DNA from: an uncultured Oscillibacter sp.
GTDB lineage: Bacteria; Bacillota; Clostridia; Oscillospirales; Oscillospiraceae
NCBI RefSeq assembly: GCF_910587525.1
Contig: NZ_CAJULS010000101.1
Coordinates: forward strand, 1-8,487
Direction of reading: 5' to 3'
Length of the DNA: 8,487 nucleotides
Under the pieces are notes generated by a model. That model was given only the letters and a program-made list of their open reading frames with translations, did no database searches and was not told where the DNA came from. Shown one piece after another: positions 6,283-8,487 of this stretch. Both the position numbers and the translations under genes were made by a program. Positions within the stretch are counted from its first letter, which is position 1, and each line of letters begins with the position of its first letter.

Positions 6283-7626
6283 CTACGGACACTTATTCCC
6301 TCTCGCATTCAGCAGCAGACCCACCCCAAAGCCCACGGCCGCCGGGACCACCCAGCCTAAACCATAGCTGTAAAGGGGCAGCCAGCCCGCCGTCCAATCC
6401 ACCAGAGGCTGGCAAGCACCGCCCACCACCCGGGCCAGCTCCAGCACTGCCGCCGCCAGAGACGTGCCCATGGCGCAGCCGTACACAATGCGGGCATGTC
6501 CGAACCAATTTCCGAAAATCCCCAGCAGGATCAGCACGATAGCCAGGGGGCACAGGAAGTACAGCACCGGTGCGGACAGGGCAATGATTTGGGACAGGCC
6601 GATGTTGGAGATCAGCAAAGACGCCCCGGTGAATACTACCGCCCACTTGGGGTAATCCAGCTTTCCGGGAAAGAGCTCCAGAAAGGTCTCGCTGCACGCC
6701 GTCACAAGGCCGATGGCGGTCTTCATGCAGCAAAGAGTCACAGTAGCCGCCAGGATCAGACTTCCGCCCCGGCCAAAATAGTGGTGGGAGATCATGGCAA
6801 AGGCGTCGCCGCCGGTAAAGCCGGGGGTTGACAGCTCAGCGGCATACAGCCCATAGCTCTGGGCCCCCACCAGAGCGGTGGCGGCATAGATCAGGGCCAT
6901 CAGCGCCATGCTGACCACGCCGGCCTTGACGGTGCTGCCTGCCACAGCTCCCGGCTCCGTCACTCCCAGCTGGCGGATGGTGCGGATCACGATGATGCCA
7001 AAAGCCAGGCTGGCCAGGGCATCCAGAGTGTCGTATCCCTGGAGGAACCCGGCGAAAAAGGCGCCGCCCTCATAGCCGCCGCTGACAGGCACCTCCGAGA
7101 GGGAATTTACCGGCCTGACCAGGGCCGCAACCAGCATTACTCCCAAAAACGCCAGAAAAGCGGGGTTGAGAAACTTCCCAACGGAGTCCAGGATCTTGGA
7201 GGGCCTCAGGGCAAAGAACAGCACCGCCGCAAAGAACATCACGGTAAAGATCACCTGGGGCAGGGCCGCCGCCTCCCCCACCAGGGGCCGGACACCGATC
7301 GTAAAACTGGTGGCGGCGCACCGGGGAATGGCAAACAGGGGCCCAATGGTCAGATAGAGTGCGCAGGTAAAAAGATAGCAGAACCGCCTGGAGACCCGCC
7401 CGGAGAGGTGAATCAGTCCTTCGCTGCGGGAGATACCCATGGAGACAATACCGAGCAGGGGAATGCCCACGGCGGTGACTAGCAGCCCGGCGAGGGCTGC
7501 CGGCAGAGCTGTCCCGGCCTTGGCACCCAGGATCATGGGAAAGATAAGGTTGCCCGCTCCGAAAAACAGGCCAAAGAGCATGGAGCCAATCAGCGCCAGC
7601 TGGCGGATGGTCAGTTTCTGGTCCAT
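6283..7626 (-). CDS. brnQ: Branched-chain amino acid:cation symporter BrnQ (LIVCS family)
   Basis: This 447-residue, 12-helix membrane protein belongs to the branched-chain amino acid transport system II carriers, which import Leu, Ile and Val with Na+ or H+. The N-terminal signature SMLFGLFFGAGNLIFP (15-30) is diagnostic of the family. Other typical stretches are FAIPRCAATSFTIGV (98-112), GFLQGYDTLDALASLAFG (about 193-210) and the TLCCMKTAIGLVTACSETF region in the second half. Length is normal for the family. ATG 7626 is preceded on the minus strand by AGGAG (7636-7640) at 9 bases. It has its own promoter (7669-7697) and ends close to a bidirectional terminator, so it is probably monocistronic. 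It is divergent from the MMPL gene. No T-box leader or tRNA-sensing structure is visible in the short 5' region, so control by charged-tRNA sensing is unlikely. Confidence 0.96.
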   Translation of the reverse strand: MDQKLTIRQLALIGSMLFGLFFGAGNLIFPMILGAKAGTALPAALAGLLVTAVGIPLLGIVSMGISRSEGLIHLSGRVSRRFCYLFTCALYLTIGPLFAIPRCAATSFTIGVRPLVGEAAALPQVIFTVMFFAAVLFFALRPSKILDSVGKFLNPAFLAFLGVMLVAALVRPVNSLSEVPVSGGYEGGAFFAGFLQGYDTLDALASLAFGIIVIRTIRQLGVTEPGAVAGSTVKAGVVSMALMALIYAATALVGAQSYGLYAAELSTPGFTGGDAFAMISHHYFGRGGSLILAATVTLCCMKTAIGLVTACSETFLELFPGKLDYPKWAVVFTGASLLISNIGLSQIIALSAPVLYFLCPLAIVLILLGIFGNWFGHARIVYGCAMGTSLAAAVLELARVVGGACQPLVDWTAGWLPLYSYGLGWVVPAAVGFGVGLLLNARGNKCP

Positions 7627-7668
7627 TATAGGTCTCTCCTGTATGATGTATTTTTGTTGTTGTATGAC

Positions 7669-7697
7669 ATAATACCATAAATTTCTCAGTTTGTCAT
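7669..7697 (-). promoter_or_regulatory. Sigma-A promoter of brnQ
   Basis: On the minus strand, ATGACA (7692-7697) is separated by 17 bases from TATTAT (7669-7674); each box matches consensus at five of six positions. The predicted start near 7662 gives a leader of about 35 bases, too short for a T-box or similar riboswitch. Confidence 0.72.
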
Positions 7698-7766
7698 CTC
7701 TAATATCCGAAAGATTTTCAGCATTTCATCTTGTGGAGACAGAGGATTCGTGATATATTGTAGTAT

Positions 7767-7772
7767 TATAAT
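7767..7772 (+). promoter_or_regulatory. Probable -10 element upstream of the MMPL transporter gene
   Basis: A consensus TATAAT lies 22 bases before the chosen start codon. No good -35 box is found at 16-18 bases upstream (GGATTC at 17). If it is used, the leader would be only about 15 bases, just long enough for the ribosome site. The promoter may be weak or need an activator. The region from 7700 to 7766 is AT-rich with no clear operator. Confidence 0.45.
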
Positions 7773-7794
7773 TTTTTGAGAGGAGTGCTTGGGA

Positions 7795-8440
7795 TTGAGC
7801 AAGCAGGCAGCAGACAGCGCGGAAAAGCAGAGTCCTCTGGAACGGGTGTCCGCCTTTATTGTGGATAAACGGAAGGCCTTTTACCTCATTTACATCGGAT
7901 TTGCCATCTTCTGCGTCTTTTCCAGCGGCTGGGTGGCGGTCAACGACGATCTGACCAGCTACCTGCCGGACACCACCGAAACCCGCCAGGGCCTGACCAT
8001 CATGGATGAGGAGTTTGTCACCTTCGGCACCAGCCGTATTATGGTAGACAACATAACCTATGCGCAGGCGGAACTCCTGGCGGAGCAGGTCCGGGCCATT
8101 CAGGGAGTGAAATCCGTGGAATTTGACGGCACGGAGGACCACTACCACGACGGTGCCGCCCTGTTCTCCATTACATACGGCAGCACTGCTGCCAGCCCTG
8201 TGAGCGCCGACGCCCTGGAAGAGGTCAAAGCCCTTCTGGAGGGTTACGACGTATACGTTACTGGAGACGTAGGCGATTCGGCCTCCGAAAATCTGGCCGC
8301 CGAGATGCAGGTGGTCATGGTCATCGCCGTGGTCATTATATTGCTGGTGCTGCTGTTCACCTCCCACACCTACATGGAGATCCCCGTGCTGCTGATGACC
8401 TTCGGCATGGCGGCGCTGATGAACAAGGGCACCAACTTCA
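7795..8440 (+). CDS. MMPL/RND-family transporter, 5' part (contig end)
   Basis: 215 residues are readable before the genomic sequence ends. A cytoplasmic N-terminus (1-25) is followed by the first membrane helix (KAFYLIYIGFAIFCVFSSG, about 27-45). An extracytoplasmic porter-like domain (about 46-170) contains VNDDLTSYLPDTTETRQGL, a pattern typical of Firmicutes MMPL/RND exporters. The second and third helices start at VVMVIAVVIILLVLLF and MEIPVLLMTFGMAALMNKGTNF. Family members have 11-12 helices and usually 700 or more residues, so most of the gene is missing. The proteins are proton-driven exporters of lipids, peptides or drugs. TTG 7795 is preferred over TTG 7789, because AGGAG (7781-7785) then lies 9 bases upstream rather than 3. 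Non-ATG initiation suggests modest expression. The apparent extension KIGRAHV and the stop at 8461-8463 come from sequencing adapter, not the gene. Confidence 0.88.
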
Positions 8441-8487
8441 AGATCGGAAGAGCACACGTCTGAACTCCAGTCACCATACGGAATCTC
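8441..8487 (+). other. Illumina TruSeq index adapter read-through (contamination)
   Basis: Positions 8441-8474 begin AGATCGGAAGAGC, continue ACACGTCTGAACTCCAGTCAC, and match the standard Illumina TruSeq index (i7) adapter. The next 8 bases, CATACGGA (8475-8482), sit exactly where the sample index belongs, and ATCTC (8483-8487) is the beginning of the constant part after the index. All 47 bases are therefore synthetic. Genomic sequence ends at about 8440; base 8440 itself is ambiguous. Confidence 0.98.

Noticed and set aside
7627..7700. T-box or other amino-acid riboswitch before brnQ
   Set aside because: The predicted leader is only about 35 bases, with no T-box motif and no terminator hairpin before the ribosome site.
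7726..8457. 243-codon minus-strand frame starting MCSSDL
   Set aside because: Its start codon and first residues lie in the adapter sequence, and the rest is antisense to the MMPL gene.

Overview
The window looks like chromosomal DNA from a GC-rich Firmicute of the Clostridia, most likely a gut bacterium of the Oscillospiraceae type. This rests on the RpoD sequence, strong purine-rich Shine-Dalgarno sites before most genes, AT-rich promoters in otherwise GC-rich DNA, and the Firmicutes flavour of the MATE, BrnQ and MMPL proteins. The genus is an inference. I see no insertion sequence, CRISPR array, tRNA or rRNA gene, phage gene or defence system.

Layout. Positions 1-587 hold the 3' part of the housekeeping sigma factor gene rpoD (+), closed by a strong hairpin terminator. 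After a structured leader comes an AraC-type regulator fused to a GyrI-like effector-binding domain (759-1598, +). A hairpin at 1606-1642 separates it from a convergent pair read on the minus strand: a MarR regulator (3026-3463) followed 42 bases later by a MATE efflux pump (1658-2983). Divergent from marR is a secreted, C-terminally membrane-anchored metallophosphatase/5'-nucleotidase (3690-5666, +), followed by a PaaI-type hotdog thioesterase (5734-6171, +). A perfect 17-bp bidirectional terminator (6203-6247) separates these from the convergent branched-chain amino acid transporter gene brnQ (6283-7626, -). Divergent from brnQ is the 5' part of an MMPL/RND-type membrane transporter gene (7795-8440, +).

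How the genes work together. The clearest regulatory unit is marR-MATE. The marR promoter is near-consensus (TTGACA, 17 bp, TATACT), and its spacer contains a 14-bp palindrome that recurs 36 bp away in the 5' leader. This is what an autoregulated, ligand-released drug-efflux operon should look like. The AraC-GyrI protein is a second likely small-molecule sensor, but it has no obvious target gene beside it. The remaining genes are ordinary housekeeping or transport functions.

The last 47 bases (8441-8487) are not biological: they match the Illumina TruSeq index adapter, including an 8-base index. The contig therefore really ends at about 8440, and the apparent stop of the MMPL gene at 8461-8463 is an artefact. 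I found no convincing undescribed multi-gene system. The most useful observations are the adapter read-through, the paired MarR operators and a possible internal translation start in the AraC-GyrI gene.
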